DNA of 64,000 bases from the NCBI GenBank assembly GCA_016868455.1, contig VGGV01000003.1:82360-146359 (forward strand). The letters run 5' to 3'. Numbering within the stretch: position 1 is the stretch's first letter; each line of letters begins with the position of its first letter. This document shows positions 1-11,641 of the stretch, one piece after another. This stretch comes from Bacteroidota bacterium (GTDB taxonomy: Bacteria; Bacteroidota; Bacteroidia; Chitinophagales; Chitinophagaceae). Under the pieces are notes generated by a model. It made no database searches. It had not been told where the DNA came from and saw only the letters and a program-made list of their open reading frames with translations. A program made the translations under genes and the position numbers.

Positions 1-1371
<1,371 letters not shown>

Positions 1372-1382
1372 TCACTCATAAA

Positions 1383-1411
1383 AAACCCACCTGCTTTGGA
1401 CAGATGGGTTT
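1383..1411 (-). terminator. Rho-independent terminator
   Basis: On the minus strand AAACCCA pairs with TGGGTTT around a 15-nt loop and is followed by a T-run. It lies about 50 bases past the stop codon of the metalloprotease gene and before the start of the ABC-F gene. Confidence 0.6.
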
Positions 1412-1462
1412 CTGAGTTATAATTACTTACTTCTTCTTCTTGCTCTTTAGTTCTTTGTTCCC

Positions 1463-4400
1463 TTACCTCACATGCACCTTTCCTTCCGCCAGTCTGTTAC
1501 CGGCTGCATCGCCTACCAGCACTATGTAAATACCGCGGCTGGCATTGCGCAAATCAATATTCAGCAGGGTATATGGTCCGGTGATATTGAACTGCTGGTT
1601 GTACACCGTAGCGCCTTTGGCATCCACGATAATTATCTTTCGCTGCGTGCTGCTGCCTCCGGCATTGTAATACGATACCGTGAACCTTCCGTTATTCGGG
1701 CTGGGGAAAATAAACAGTTTATCACTTGCCTGTGCGTCAATTACCACATCTGCCGACTGGGCCGAACAGGTAAGGCCGCCTGCATAGGCATCCTGAATAG
1801 TAACCCGGTAGGTACCCACCTGCTCCACATTTACCACCCTTGTATTACCGGTGTTGGGCACAGGGTTATTGTTATAAAACCAGGTAATGGTTTGTGTTAC
1901 TCCAGCAGCCGGTGCCGAAGGATTGGCTGTAAGTGTGATAGTTTTCCCGGGCAGCAAACTGGTAAGAGGCGGCGCTGCCGTTAAAGTAACCGAAGGCAAC
2001 TGGCGTACAGTTAATGTGGCTGCATTGGAATTAACCGGAGCAGTGCAGGTAGTATTGGAAAGCCGGCAACGGTAAAGGTTGCCGTTAGATGAAACAGCTA
2101 AATTGGTCAGATTGAGTGTAGCTGAAGCAGCCCCGGCGATATCCGTCCATACTCCGCCACCATTGGTGCTTACCTGCCATTGATAGGAAATAGGCTGGGT
2201 GCTGCTTCCTGTTACACTGAAGCTAACATTGCTGCCCGAACAAATTTGCTGATTAGCAGGTTGTGAAGTGATGCTGACCGGGTTGATTACCGTTAAAGTG
2301 GCTGCATTGGATGTAACCGAAGATGTACATGCCGAAGTAACAACTACACGGTATTGATTGCCATTCAAACCCGCTGTTACGCCGGTAATATTATAGGAAG
2401 ATGTTGTGGCGCCCGGTATATTGGTAAACGGCCCGCCACCAGTACTAACCTGCCACTGGTAGCCTGCAGCGTCAGTAGCTGTTACACTAAAGCTGGCATT
2501 GCCCCCGGCACAAAGGGTTTGTGAAGCGGGCTGATTAGTTATAGATGGAGGATTGGAAATGCTGATAACAAAAGTCAGGTCTCTTACTTTCACAGGTGCT
2601 GAACCAGCGATACCGCTGATAGTAACAGTATGGTTACCCGGCGCCAGTGTATTTGTGTTATTAAGTGTTACCGTTGTGTTGTTACCAGGGGTAACCGGAT
2701 TTGTGGAGAATGTTACGGTAGTACCCGGCGGGTTTCCTGAGGCAGAAAGATTAATCGGAGTTGTGAAACTGCAGGCAGTAAGTGTTCCCAGCGACGTTGA
2801 AAGGCTGGTTGGTACAGGACAACCTGATATAACCGGTGCAGGTGAATTAAAATCAAATCCGGGCTGAATGCTGAAGTTGGAGTTGGAAATATCAAAAAAG
2901 ATATTTCCCGCTGCTTCCACTTTTATTCTCGCTGTGGAAGTGGTAATACAAGGCATGGTAACCGTTTCAGAACCATCATTGGGGGTACCGCTTGCCAGTA
3001 CAGTGGGAAAAGTATTACCTCCGTCGGTGGACAATAAAATTCTCACATTGGCACAGTTTACCGGAGGCTGATCGGTACCGTTTACCGTCCAGGTAACTAC
3101 TTGAGGTAAACCTGCGGTCCAGGTCACGGCTGTGTTGGGAACTGTAACACTGAAAGGACCTGAGGTCCCTACCGTGGTAACCACCATATTGTCTGAATTG
3201 GTAGCTCCGCCTCCCACATGATTATCTTTAACAATAAAACGGAAATTCAAATTTCTGGAAACAGATGGAAGAACCTCCCACATAAAACCGTTAGCGCCGG
3301 AAAGTATATGCGTTAAAGCAGGGAAAGTTCTTTCCGGAGTGCTGTAATCCAGGTAGGTTCTGAACATAGGGCCTGAAGTAGAAGTGGGACTTGGAATTGA
3401 AGGAACTGCAGTTGAAATACGGCTGTCAATCTGCTCCCAGTTATACTTTAATACATCCCCGCCATCAGGATCTGAAGCGGTACCGGTTAGTTTAAACGGT
3501 GTTGAATGAGGAATGGTATAATCGGGGCCGGCATTGGCAGTGGGAGCCGTGTTACCGGTAATGGTTTCCTGGTCACAACCTGAACCGCCACCGGTAAGAA
3601 TATAGTTAGATATTTGCTCAATACTTTTTACAGAAAAAATATCTATGCTGTGAAGTTCAACGTTTTGCCCGGGTACAATTCCGGCATAACCCATAATGGT
3701 AACTCCGCTGCCGGGCTCCACATTTACGCCGGTACCTTCAATATTGAAAGAGAAGGTGTGATTAGCTCCATACTGGTGACCCATTTCATGGGTGAGGTAA
3801 TCAATAACAAACCATTCAAGCAAGGAAGGATTGGAATAAACCGTCCATGCCCTGCCCTTAAACCCTGCTGTACATACACAACCGATGCAACCGGCATTTC
3901 CGTTATCATTGCCTTTGCTTTCCGTGTGGCCAATATCATAGTTGGCGCTGCCGATGATGGCATCCAGTGTAGCCTGCATTGCTGTACCCGAAGGTGCATT
4001 AGGATTAACGATGGGATCGGTGGCAGGGTTAAAATAGATAACCAGGTTGTTGTTGGGTACCAGTACCATTCTTACAGCAACATCTCTTTCATAAACGGCA
4101 TTGGCCCTTGTTACATGTGAGTTCTGCGCTGCCAGTACCACTGCAATGCTGTCCGCCAGTGTTGGCAACCCGGCGGGGGGAATAAAATGCAGGGAAAACT
4201 CTGCGCCGGAAATCATGGCAAGACGATAGGTACGCAACCTGCCATCGGTAACATTTTCGACACCCTCGCCCCTGCCCGGCGAAGGTGTTTGTGCTTCGGT
4301 CAGGCACTCGAATCCATGTGGCCTGTCCGTTACATCGCTTCTTCTTACCACACGGTATATATCCTGGTACATCTGGTCAATATACACAGTGGATTCGGAG

Positions 4401-4834
4401 CCGTACATGATAGTGGCATGTAATCCGTGGTACACCGACATGTCAAACCGGATTATTGCCGAAGGGTTTTCAATTCCTTTGCCGAGATAAGAATGTATCC
4501 CGGGATATTTGGCCGAAAGTTCCGGCGCCATTACCGGCGCTTCCACCACCCTGAAGGAAATCAGTTTGCCGTCTGCATCCGGGAACCGAACGGTAAAAGC
4601 GGATCGTTCAGCCGGCACTATCTTTTCTGAGGGAGCCTGTGACAAGGCTGACCGCATAGCTCCTTCGTTTAAACGAAACAGATGGTACTTGACGGGTTTC
4701 TGTGTGTTTGCTGCAGCAAAAACATCATAGTCGAGGGCTGTCTCATCAATTTTTGTCCACCAGCCGGTCTGCTGCGCAAAAACAGCTGAAGAGAAGAGAG
4801 AAACCAATAAAATGAAAAGGGTATATTTTTTCAT
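1463..4834 (-). CDS. Secreted zinc metalloprotease (reprolysin-like, M12B) with Ig-like domains and T9SS sorting domain
   Basis: A 1123-residue extracellular protease. It has a signal peptide (MKKYTLFILLVSLFSSAVFA, cleaved before QQ), then a propeptide-like region. The catalytic domain has the zinc motif HEMGHQYGANH at about residues 349-359, the extended HExxHxxGxxH form of M12-type metzincins. PKD/Ig-like beta-sandwich modules follow from about residue 440, two of them near-repeats starting SITNQPASQTLCAGG and SITSQPANQQICSGS. The last 75 residues form a T9SS type A sorting domain (KLFIFPSPNNGRF, ending GKVHVR), so the protein should be exported by the type IX system and either cell-attached or released. 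It is transcribed alone. Its C-terminal Ig plus sorting cassette resembles that of the subtilase at 25772. Confidence 0.9.
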   Translation of the reverse strand: MKKYTLFILLVSLFSSAVFAQQTGWWTKIDETALDYDVFAAANTQKPVKYHLFRLNEGAMRSALSQAPSEKIVPAERSAFTVRFPDADGKLISFRVVEAPVMAPELSAKYPGIHSYLGKGIENPSAIIRFDMSVYHGLHATIMYGSESTVYIDQMYQDIYRVVRRSDVTDRPHGFECLTEAQTPSPGRGEGVENVTDGRLRTYRLAMISGAEFSLHFIPPAGLPTLADSIAVVLAAQNSHVTRANAVYERDVAVRMVLVPNNNLVIYFNPATDPIVNPNAPSGTAMQATLDAIIGSANYDIGHTESKGNDNGNAGCIGCVCTAGFKGRAWTVYSNPSLLEWFVIDYLTHEMGHQYGANHTFSFNIEGTGVNVEPGSGVTIMGYAGIVPGQNVELHSIDIFSVKSIEQISNYILTGGGSGCDQETITGNTAPTANAGPDYTIPHSTPFKLTGTASDPDGGDVLKYNWEQIDSRISTAVPSIPSPTSTSGPMFRTYLDYSTPERTFPALTHILSGANGFMWEVLPSVSRNLNFRFIVKDNHVGGGATNSDNMVVTTVGTSGPFSVTVPNTAVTWTAGLPQVVTWTVNGTDQPPVNCANVRILLSTDGGNTFPTVLASGTPNDGSETVTMPCITTSTARIKVEAAGNIFFDISNSNFSIQPGFDFNSPAPVISGCPVPTSLSTSLGTLTACSFTTPINLSASGNPPGTTVTFSTNPVTPGNNTTVTLNNTNTLAPGNHTVTISGIAGSAPVKVRDLTFVISISNPPSITNQPASQTLCAGGNASFSVTATDAAGYQWQVSTGGGPFTNIPGATTSSYNITGVTAGLNGNQYRVVVTSACTSSVTSNAATLTVINPVSITSQPANQQICSGSNVSFSVTGSSTQPISYQWQVSTNGGGVWTDIAGAASATLNLTNLAVSSNGNLYRCRLSNTTCTAPVNSNAATLTVRQLPSVTLTAAPPLTSLLPGKTITLTANPSAPAAGVTQTITWFYNNNPVPNTGNTRVVNVEQVGTYRVTIQDAYAGGLTCSAQSADVVIDAQASDKLFIFPSPNNGRFTVSYYNAGGSSTQRKIIIVDAKGATVYNQQFNITGPYTLLNIDLRNASRGIYIVLVGDAAGNRLAEGKVHVR

Positions 4835-4946
4835 GAGTGATTCTTTTCGGTGATTACATAATGGAAACCTCCGTCATATTTCGGGGTTGCCAAAATTACA
4901 ACTACTTATCAACGTATGAACGTAAAATAACAGGTAACTATTCACA

Positions 4947-4979
4947 AAAAAACCCCATCCGCTTTTAGCGAATGGGGCC
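4947..4979 (-). terminator. Rho-independent terminator of groES-groEL
   Basis: Minus-strand hairpin with CCCCAT pairing with ATGGGG and an inner GC/GC pair, followed by eight T residues. It lies about 50 bases beyond the groEL stop. Confidence 0.75.
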
Positions 4980-5027
4980 TGATAAATAACAGGTTTCCCT
5001 TCCAAACTGTATGAGGCTCAATTATTC

Positions 5028-6659
5028 TTAGTAATCCATGCCGCCCATACCCGGTGCGCCGTGTGTATGCGGCTCTTCTTTTTTGGGCTTGTCGGCCACC
5101 ACACATTCAGTGGTGAGCAGCATTCCGGCGATTGAGGCCGCATTTTCCAGGGCTATACGGGTAACCTTGGTGGGGTCAATTACACCGGCTTTCAGCAGGT
5201 TTTCATACTCATCCGTCCTCGCATTGAAACCGTAATCGGCCTTACCTTCTTTCACTTTCTGCACCACGATGGACCCTTCCATGCCTGCATTCTCCACAAT
5301 CAGGCGCAGCGGCTCTTCCAGCGCCCTTTTTACAATAGCTGAACCGGTAGTTTCATCTTCATTTGCGCCCTTAAATTTTTCAAGCGATTCAATGGCACGG
5401 ATAAAAGCCACGCCACCGCCGGGAACTATGCCTTCTTCCACTGCAGCCCTTGTTGCATGCAATGCGTCATCTACCCGGTCTTTCTTTTCCTTCATCTCCA
5501 TTTCGGTAGCTGCACCTACATTTAATACAGCCACACCGCCGCTCAGTTTGGCAAGGCGCTCCTGCAGTTTTTCCTTATCATAATCAGATGTGGTTACTTC
5601 AATCTGTGCTTTTATCTGGTTGATGCGGGCAGTAATGTCATCTTTCTTGCCCTTACCGCCAACAATGGTAGTGTTATCTTTATCAATGGTAACTGAAGCA
5701 GCAGTGCCGAGGTAGCTCAGGTCAGCATTCTCCAGTTTATAACCCTGCTCTTCGCTGATAACGATACCCTTAGTCAATACGGCAATGTCCTGAAGCATTT
5801 CTTTTCTGCGGTCGCCGAAGCCGGGGGCTTTTACAGCAGCTACTTTCAGGGTGCCGCGGAGTTTATTCACCACCAGGGTAGCCAGCGCTTCTCCTTCCAG
5901 GTCTTCAGCAATGATCAGCAGCGGACGGCCGCCCTGTGCCACTTTTTCCAGTATATGAAGGATGTCCTTCATATTGCTGACCTTCTTGTCATAGATAAGG
6001 ATGTAGGGATTCTCTAGCTCAGCCTCCATTTTTTCGCTGTTGGTAACGAAGTAGGGAGAGATGTAACCCCGGTCGAACTGCATACCTTCCACCACTTCCA
6101 TGCTGGTCTCCGTACCTCTTGCTTCTTCTACGGTAATAACGCCCTCTTTGCCTACTTTTTTCATGGCCTCGGCAATAAGTTTACCAATTTCTGCATCATT
6201 GTTGGCTGAAATAGCAGCCACCTGCTGAATTTTATTGGTGTCGTTGCCTACAGTCTGGCTCTGGCTTTTTAAATGTTCCACCACTTTGGCCACAGCTTTA
6301 TCAATTCCACGTTTCAGGTCCATGGGGTTGCTGCCGGCAGCCACCATTTTCAATCCTTCACTAATGATGGATTGCGCCAGTACAGTGGCAGTGGTAGTAC
6401 CATCGCCTGCAATATCGGCTGTTTTGGAAGCCACTTCCTTCACCATCTGGGCGCCCATGTTTTCAATGGGGTCTTCCAGTTCAATTTCCTTAGCGACAGT
6501 AACGCCATCTTTGGTTACTGATGGTGCACCAAATTTTTTCTCGAGCACCACATTGCGGCCTTTGGGGCCGAGGGTTACTTTCACTGCGTTGGATAAAATA
6601 TCCACGCCTTTCTTCATTTTATTTCTTGCTTCAATGTCGAAGAAGAGTTGCTTTGCCAT
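5028..6659 (-). CDS. groEL: 60-kDa chaperonin GroEL
   Basis: A 543-residue type I chaperonin. It assembles as a double heptameric ring in the cytoplasm and folds proteins using ATP with the GroES lid. I chose the ATG at 6657-6659 ([13 protein letters not shown]), because an in-frame ATG 47 codons upstream would add sequence that includes the untranslated spacer and overlaps groES. The signature [12 protein letters not shown] near residue 85 and the C-terminal Gly-Met tail (GMGGMDY) are present. The length is standard. It is the second gene of the groES-groEL operon, separated by a 55-base A/T-rich spacer, and a strong terminator follows. Confidence 0.98.
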   Translation of the reverse strand: MAKQLFFDIEARNKMKKGVDILSNAVKVTLGPKGRNVVLEKKFGAPSVTKDGVTVAKEIELEDPIENMGAQMVKEVASKTADIAGDGTTTATVLAQSIISEGLKMVAAGSNPMDLKRGIDKAVAKVVEHLKSQSQTVGNDTNKIQQVAAISANNDAEIGKLIAEAMKKVGKEGVITVEEARGTETSMEVVEGMQFDRGYISPYFVTNSEKMEAELENPYILIYDKKVSNMKDILHILEKVAQGGRPLLIIAEDLEGEALATLVVNKLRGTLKVAAVKAPGFGDRRKEMLQDIAVLTKGIVISEEQGYKLENADLSYLGTAASVTIDKDNTTIVGGKGKKDDITARINQIKAQIEVTTSDYDKEKLQERLAKLSGGVAVLNVGAATEMEMKEKKDRVDDALHATRAAVEEGIVPGGGVAFIRAIESLEKFKGANEDETTGSAIVKRALEEPLRLIVENAGMEGSIVVQKVKEGKADYGFNARTDEYENLLKAGVIDPTKVTRIALENAASIAGMLLTTECVVADKPKKEEPHTHGAPGMGGMDY

Positions 6660-6714
6660 AATTATTATAAATTTTAAATTGTTAACTGAATTATTGAAAG
6701 TTGAAAATTGACAT

Positions 6715-6996
6715 TTAAACAATTGCCAATATGTCGCTTTCCCGCATAATGAGGTAATCTTCACCGTCAATCTGGATTTCCGTTCCTGCGTATTTTCCAT
6801 ATAAAACGGTATCGCCTGTTTTTACGGTTACCGGCTCGTCTTTTTTACCCGGACCGGCTGCGATAACCACGCCCCGCTGGGGTTTTTCTTTAGCGGTGTC
6901 GGGGATAATAATGCCACCGGCTGTTTTTTCTTCGGCAGCAGCTGCTTTTACAATTACCCTGTCGTGAAGCGGGGTAATATTTACTTTCTTGGCCAT
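6715..6996 (-). CDS. groES: 10-kDa co-chaperonin GroES
   Basis: A 93-residue co-chaperonin that forms the heptameric lid of GroEL. The start is the ATG at 6994-6996 ([17 protein letters not shown]). The longer frame upstream runs through a GC-rich hairpin and is not used. The mobile loop ([19 protein letters not shown], about residues 18-36) and the roof region [20 protein letters not shown] are recognisable. It is the first gene of the operon with groEL downstream. Confidence 0.97.
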   Translation of the reverse strand: MAKKVNITPLHDRVIVKAAAAEEKTAGGIIIPDTAKEKPQRGVVIAAGPGKKDEPVTVKTGDTVLYGKYAGTEIQIDGEDYLIMRESDILAIV

Positions 6997-7029
6997 AGAT
7001 GTATTGATTTTGAGTTTTTGAAATTTGTG

Positions 7030-7071
7030 ACCCGCCTTCGCCCAGATTTCGGCGGACGGGCGGCAAAAGTA
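7030..7071 (-). promoter_or_regulatory. groES promoter -7 element and GC-rich leader hairpin
   Basis: On the minus strand TACTTTTG (7064-7071) matches the Bacteroidota TAnnTTTG element, placing the transcript start near 7057. Directly after it, 7030-7063 contains CCGCC/GGCGG-type inverted repeats that would form a GC-rich hairpin in the 5' leader. The -33 box is weak. The hairpin resembles palindromes found elsewhere in the window (for example 35655-35676), so it may be a repeat insertion and not a dedicated regulator. Confidence 0.5.
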
Positions 7072-7142
7072 CAGGAAATAGTATGCCATTGAGAAGTAAA
7101 GTGAAAAATTTTCAGTTTATACCCCGGTAGCTGAAGTAAGAC

Positions 7143-7185
7143 TGACAGAATTCAAGGCTTTTTTTCAGTTTTAGTGTCAGAATTT
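7143..7185. promoter_or_regulatory. Repeated TGWCAGAATT motif upstream of groES
   Basis: TGACAGAATT (7144-7153) and TGTCAGAATT (7176-7185) are direct repeats 32 bases apart, about three helical turns, some 75-115 bases upstream of the predicted groES start of transcription. CTGACA and TGTCAG also form an inverted pair. No CIRCE element is present, so this is the best candidate here for a heat-shock control site. That function is inference. Confidence 0.35.
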
Positions 7186-7199
7186 CATCTGAAAAAATA

Positions 7200-7227
7200 A
7201 AACCCGCCGGCAACTGCGGGCGGGTTT
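7200..7227 (-). terminator. Rho-independent terminator
   Basis: AAACCCGCC pairs with GGCGGGTTT around a 10-nt loop and is followed on the minus strand by TTATTTTTT. It lies about 20 bases past the stop of the T9SS pseudogene. Confidence 0.7.
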
Positions 7228-7248
7228 GTGTTCAGATAGGCTCAAAGA

Positions 7249-9589
7249 TTATTGCCTGATCAGTTTAAAGGCAAATTTGGTACCATCCACTGTAACCTCC
7301 AGGTAATAAATTCCTGTGCTCAGGCCATATGGACGCATATCCCAGTTAATTGCCTGTATGTCTTTGCCAAATTGTTTTTGGGCTACCAGTTTACCAGTCA
7401 AATCAAGCAGCCTTAACTGAGTACTGCTGACCGGCGCTCTAAAAAGTTTCAAATCAATAACTTGGTTGAACGGATTACCCAGTATATAAACCTTTTGCGA
7501 AATACCCTGCATCTTAACCAGCACAACATTACTGAGGTCTTCCCTCCCCTTAAGGTCAACTGACCGCAGACGGTAATAATTCCGTTCTGCTTTTATTGCT
7601 TTATCCGGGTAGGAGTAATAACGTAAATCGTTACTTATGCCTGCTGCAGGAATCGAGGCTATCCTGCTGTAATCAACTCCGTTCTCCGACTTTTCAAGTT
7701 CAAAATGGCTGCTGTTAAACTCTGAAGCTGTTGTCCATTTAAGCAATATCTCGGATGTACGTTGCAGGCCTGTAAATTCCACCAGTTCAACCGGTACCGG
7801 AGTGAGCAATGTTGCGGTAAAAATACCTCTTCCGTGGGTAGCAGCCCCCACCACATTGTCAGAAGTGCGCAGCACCAACTGATCAATACGTACGTTGGCA
7901 AGACCGGTATTATTGGCAATCCAAACAGTGGATCCGCCATTGAGTGTTAAAGTGGTCCAAACGCCTATTTCTGTGGCAAGCATCACTCCACCAATTGCCT
8001 GCCCTCTTGCAGAATAACCATTCGGGATAAATTTGGCCCAGCGAATTGGCATATCGGGCAAATTGCCCTCTACTGATGTCCAGCTGGTGCCTCCGTTTGT
8101 ACTTTCCCAAACACTGGTTACCCCATAATTAGATACTGTGAGAATCAGGTGATTGGAATTTCCGGACTCAATATCAATATTGGAGATGTACGCCCCTGCC
8201 GGTAGAGCAGGACCTGCAAAAGCAGTTGCTGAAGGCTGGTTTCCGGGAGGGCCAGAAGTGGGTCCGTTTGCACGGATGACCCTCAGCAGGATGGGTGTAA
8301 CTGCAGCTCCGGAATTGTTTTCTGAATCTGAACAACCTAACCAGATTACCGTTTCGTCTGCGGGGTCTACAGTTACGCAACTTACCTGCCTGTTGGCTCC
8401 CATTTCAGTTGAAACATTTACTGTCCCGAAAGATGCAGAACCTGATTCAACATTAAATATTCTTCCATAAAGTCCATCATTATCTCCATAGTAAAGTACA
8501 TTCAGGGTATTTGCGTAATCGGCTGTTCCGATAAAACGGCCGTTGCCGCTTCCGCCGGTACTAAGATATACCCCGCTGTTTCCATAAATATTATAAAAAC
8601 CTCCGGGGTTGGCAGTAATCCAAACTGTGCCATTGGTTTGATCAATAAAGCTTAAATCCCCATCGCCTCCGGTAACTGTTGATACAGTATTTATTCCGGC
8701 CGAGCCAAATAAATGTGAACCATTATCCTGGGTACCCCCAGCATGGTATTGCTACCGGTTGTGGGATGCAGGGCCATACCATAATATTGTGTTACGTTAT
8801 AACCTCCATTTTTACTTGAAAATGATGTACCCCCGTTAGTACTGTAATAAATACCGCCGTCAGTGCTTATGATAAGCTCCGTACTGCTTAGGTATTGGAT
8901 ATCGTGGAGATCAGCATGAATAACCGGAGCCGTGGTACAGGTTGCCGCGGTTGTCCACCGGGTGGCCTGGGTCCAGGATGTACCGCCATTGCCACTTCTC
9001 CAGATACCGGCGCCCTGTATAGCGTCTATATTTCCCCAGCCCTCACCGGTACCAAAAAATATTTCCTGGTTATTCGTAGGGTTCTGTTTGATGCAGGTGA
9101 TGACCAGATTTGCAAAAAAATCATTTACAACAGTCCAGGTTGGATTTGCGGATTTGAAGTTTGTTGTTTTCCACAAACCGCCTCCTACCCCTCCGGCATA
9201 CACCGTATTGCCTGTGCCATCTGCCGCATCCACTAAAAGCCCCTCGTTCTTCCCCCTATATTATTCGGGCCCCTTTCAGACCAACTGAATGCACTAACCT
9301 GCTCGCCTCTTCCAGCCTGATTAGTCATCAATAATTCAACATCCCTTAAGCGCTCAACAGGAACTGTACCGAGAGCCGGGTCAACCATTTTTTTGAACTC
9401 ATATTTCAACAACCTTAATGGGGCATCTGTTTCTTCCAACTCATTTTCAGATTGGTGGTATTTGCTCAGAGGGTTTTCGGGAAAATTACTTCTGTGTAAG
9501 TCGTTTATTGAAAATAAGCTTATAGCCAATAAAATCATGACTAATCATCCCGCCGCCGGAACAAATTTGCTGACCCGTTTCATAGACAT
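7249..9589 (-). pseudogene. T9SS-exported sortilin/BNR-type beta-propeller protein, broken by two frameshifts and a stop
   Basis: One gene in pieces. Frames 9538-9233, 9233-8690 and 8737-7249 join into one protein: an ERGPNNIGGRTR motif, propeller blades with repeated W(K/R)T/NGGTSW motifs (as in VPS10/sortilin and exo-alpha-sialidase-like proteins), then a type A sorting domain (ILGNPFNQVI..., ending FKLIRQ). The first break, near 9243, reads AGGGGC where one more G restores GRTRGLLVDAADG. The second, near 8734, has five G where six restore LGGTQDNGSHLFG. Upstream of the ATG at 9538 the frame continues back through an in-frame TGA (9544-9546) to an ATG at 9587-9589. The combined N-terminus (KRVSKFVPAAG, stop, LVMILLAISLFS) looks like a signal peptide split by the stop. 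Both indels are in G runs, so sequencing error is possible. Confidence 0.8.
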
Positions 9590-10058
9590 TTTGATTTTAT
9601 GTGTTTGCAATTTACAGATTGGATTTTAGGTGTTTATGGGTAGTTTCCTAAGAAAAAGCACTTATCAACAGTCTTTGAGTGGATGTTGGAAAAATACCTG
9701 AATACCGTGTCATAACAAGAGTAATAATAGCCTCCATTAACTGCAGGGGATTCCCAGGCCCGATTCATTTTTTTTACGTCGCAAATAAAATCCTTGCTTT
9801 CGGGATCAACATAGTCAGCTGCTGAAATCAAAGTACTCTTATACCGGTAAAATGATTCTGATTTCCCGGAAGTTTAAGCCCGGCTTACTGCTGATTGGTG
9901 TGCTGAGAGTTTTATTATCAAAAGAAATTCTGAAGAATAGCAGCTATAAAACATGGAAGTAATGAAAGGTGATCTATTTCAAAAATCCCGTAACCTGATG
10001 CTGTAAAAGCATATAAATACCATTTCCTATCTTCGCCTTCCCTAATAGTTCTTGTCCA
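9590..10058. other. Spacer with an unidentified ORF remnant
   Basis: A 469-base gap. A minus-strand frame at 9634-9831 (65 codons from a TTG, rich in Tyr, Ser and Asp, ending FFLGNYP) has no recognisable family and an in-frame stop a short way upstream, so it may be the tail of a decayed gene. A TATCTTCG element near 10030 could serve nusB. I see nothing else. Confidence 0.3.
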
Positions 10059-11018
10059 ATGATCAGCAGAAGAAATATCCGGGTGAAAGTGATGCAGACA
10101 CTGTATACGGTAAGCAGCCTGGAAAATGGCGCAGGCGGGGCCGCCCTTTCATCAAACGAATCCCGTAAAATACTGGAACAGCATTTTGATCAAACCCGTT
10201 CTCTCCTTGTTTATCTGATCTGGTTTCTTACTGAAGTAACCCGCTACGCCGAAACTGATGCCCATCACCGGGCATCCAAGCACCTGCCCACTGCAGAAGA
10301 CCTCCATGTCAACACCAAAATAGCCGGCAATGAAGTACTGTGGAAATTGCTGAACGATCCTGCCCTGAAAGAGCAGTTTGCAACTGAAAATCCCGAACAG
10401 GTTTACCGCCGGTCAAAGGATGAAAGCAACGAACTTATCCGTAAAATTTATCACCAGCTGACAGCAACACCCGAATACAGCGCTTATATCAGCAACCCGG
10501 CAAGAGACAAGGCGGAAGAAAAAAGCATCCTTGAATTTATTTTTAATGACCTGCTGCTGGCCAACGAGATTTTTGTGGCCCATGTGGAAGAAAATTTCTC
10601 CAACTGGGACGATGACGGTGAGATGTTGGTTCAGTTAATGGCCGCCTGCCTGCAAAAACCCGGCAGTTATGATTTCAAAAAAATGCTGAGCCCCGATAAA
10701 AAAGAATTTGCCTTTACCCTGCTGCAAACCGTGCAGGATAAAAATGAGTACCTGCAATCCCTTATTATTCCCAAACTGAAAAACTGGGATCCCGAACGCA
10801 TTGCCCTGCTGGATATGATTATTATGAAGATGGGAGTGGCGGAATTTTTGTACTTCGAAACCATTCCCCCCAAAGTCACCATTAACGAATACATTGACCT
10901 GGCCAAAGAATACAGCACTGCCCAAAGCGGCCAGTTTGTAAACGGCATACTCGACAACATTCATAAAGAACTGGTACAGTCCGGTAAAATGAAAAAAACA
11001 GAGTATAAAAAAAGCTGA
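10059..11018 (+). CDS. nusB: Transcription antitermination protein NusB (long Bacteroidota form)
   Basis: A 319-residue protein starting MISRRNIRVKVMQTLY, the NusB N-terminal helix with the RRxxRxxxMQxLY pattern. The helical NusB domain continues at the C-terminus (about residues 190-310, including RIALLDMIIMKMGVAEFLYF and TINEYIDLAKEYST). NusB binds boxA RNA with NusE/S10 and supports rRNA transcription antitermination. Typical NusB is about 140 residues. The long middle insertion is usual for Bacteroidota. It is transcribed toward the DUF1573-yajC-coaE group, with 140 bases to the next start and a separate promoter there. Confidence 0.93.
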   Translation: MISRRNIRVKVMQTLYTVSSLENGAGGAALSSNESRKILEQHFDQTRSLLVYLIWFLTEVTRYAETDAHHRASKHLPTAEDLHVNTKIAGNEVLWKLLNDPALKEQFATENPEQVYRRSKDESNELIRKIYHQLTATPEYSAYISNPARDKAEEKSILEFIFNDLLLANEIFVAHVEENFSNWDDDGEMLVQLMAACLQKPGSYDFKKMLSPDKKEFAFTLLQTVQDKNEYLQSLIIPKLKNWDPERIALLDMIIMKMGVAEFLYFETIPPKVTINEYIDLAKEYSTAQSGQFVNGILDNIHKELVQSGKMKKTEYKKS

Positions 11019-11110
11019 CCGGTCTTTTCAAATTACAGGGCGGAAGGCAGAAAATAAAAAAACACACATCCAGGTCAAAATCATCCTGCATAAATTGGTT
11101 TTAAAAGGCC

Positions 11111-11140
11111 TTGCCGGCCTGTCAACTTACCTTACCTTTG
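11111..11140 (+). promoter_or_regulatory. Bacteroidota-type promoter of the DUF1573-yajC operon
   Basis: TTG at 11111-11113, a 19-base spacer, then TACCTTTG at 11133-11140, matching TTTG-N19-TAnnTTTG. Initiation would fall near 11146, about 12 bases before the start codon at 11159. Confidence 0.6.
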
Positions 11141-11158
11141 CAATTCTCAAAATTCGGT

Positions 11159-11617
11159 ATGAAAAAAGTCTTCCTTTCCGGTATTGTTGCCGCTGTCCTG
11201 GTTTCCTGCGCAAACAACAATAATGATGCAGATAAAAAAAGCAGCGGCCCGCCGCTCACGGATGAACAAAAACAGCAGGCTGTGCAGGATTCGGCCAATT
11301 TCACTTCTGTTCAATGGCTCGACTCCACCACCAGGAATCTGGGCAAACTGGTAAAAGACCAGTCTATTGAAGTTACATTCCGTTTTAAAAATACCGGGAG
11401 CAAAAACCTGGTTATAGAAAATGTATCGGCGCCCTGCGGATGCACCATACCTGAAAAACCTGAAAAGCCTTTTGCCCCGGGCGAAGAAGGTGTTATTAAA
11501 GCCAAGTTTAACGGCAGCGGGCAGGGAACTATTTCCAAACAAATACATGTAAAGGCCAATACCACACCGGCAACAGACCATACCCTTACCTTTACCGGTG
11601 AAATTCAGGAGCAATAA
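11159..11617 (+). CDS. DUF1573 lipoprotein
   Basis: A 152-residue lipoprotein. The start is the ATG at 11159 (MKKVFLSGIVAAVLVSC), because the frame 16 codons upstream would begin before the promoter. The lipobox LVSC predicts cleavage and lipidation at Cys17. An Asp/Asn/Lys-rich tether follows, then a DUF1573 (ASPM/SPD-2/Hydin-like) Ig fold: FRFKNTGSKNLVIENVSAPC, GCT and EGVIKAKFN are characteristic. DUF1573 proteins are abundant in Bacteroidota and of uncertain function, and the domain is thought to bind other proteins. It is the first gene of an apparent operon with yajC, 24 bases downstream. Confidence 0.88.
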   Translation: MKKVFLSGIVAAVLVSCANNNNDADKKSSGPPLTDEQKQQAVQDSANFTSVQWLDSTTRNLGKLVKDQSIEVTFRFKNTGSKNLVIENVSAPCGCTIPEKPEKPFAPGEEGVIKAKFNGSGQGTISKQIHVKANTTPATDHTLTFTGEIQEQ

Positions 11618-11641
11618 ACCAATCAAATCAAACAACACACA

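Noticed and set aside
6235..6711. 158-codon ORF antisense to groEL
   Set aside because: It lies wholly within groEL in the opposite strand; composition follows groEL codons and no family is recognisable.
7100..7200. CIRCE operator of groES
   Set aside because: No TTAGCACTC-N9-GAGTGCTAA sequence in either strand upstream of groES.
9544..9546. TGA as selenocysteine codon
   Set aside because: No SECIS element is visible, and the position would be in a signal peptide. The other in-frame stops in the window are TAA and TAG, so recoding is unlikely.
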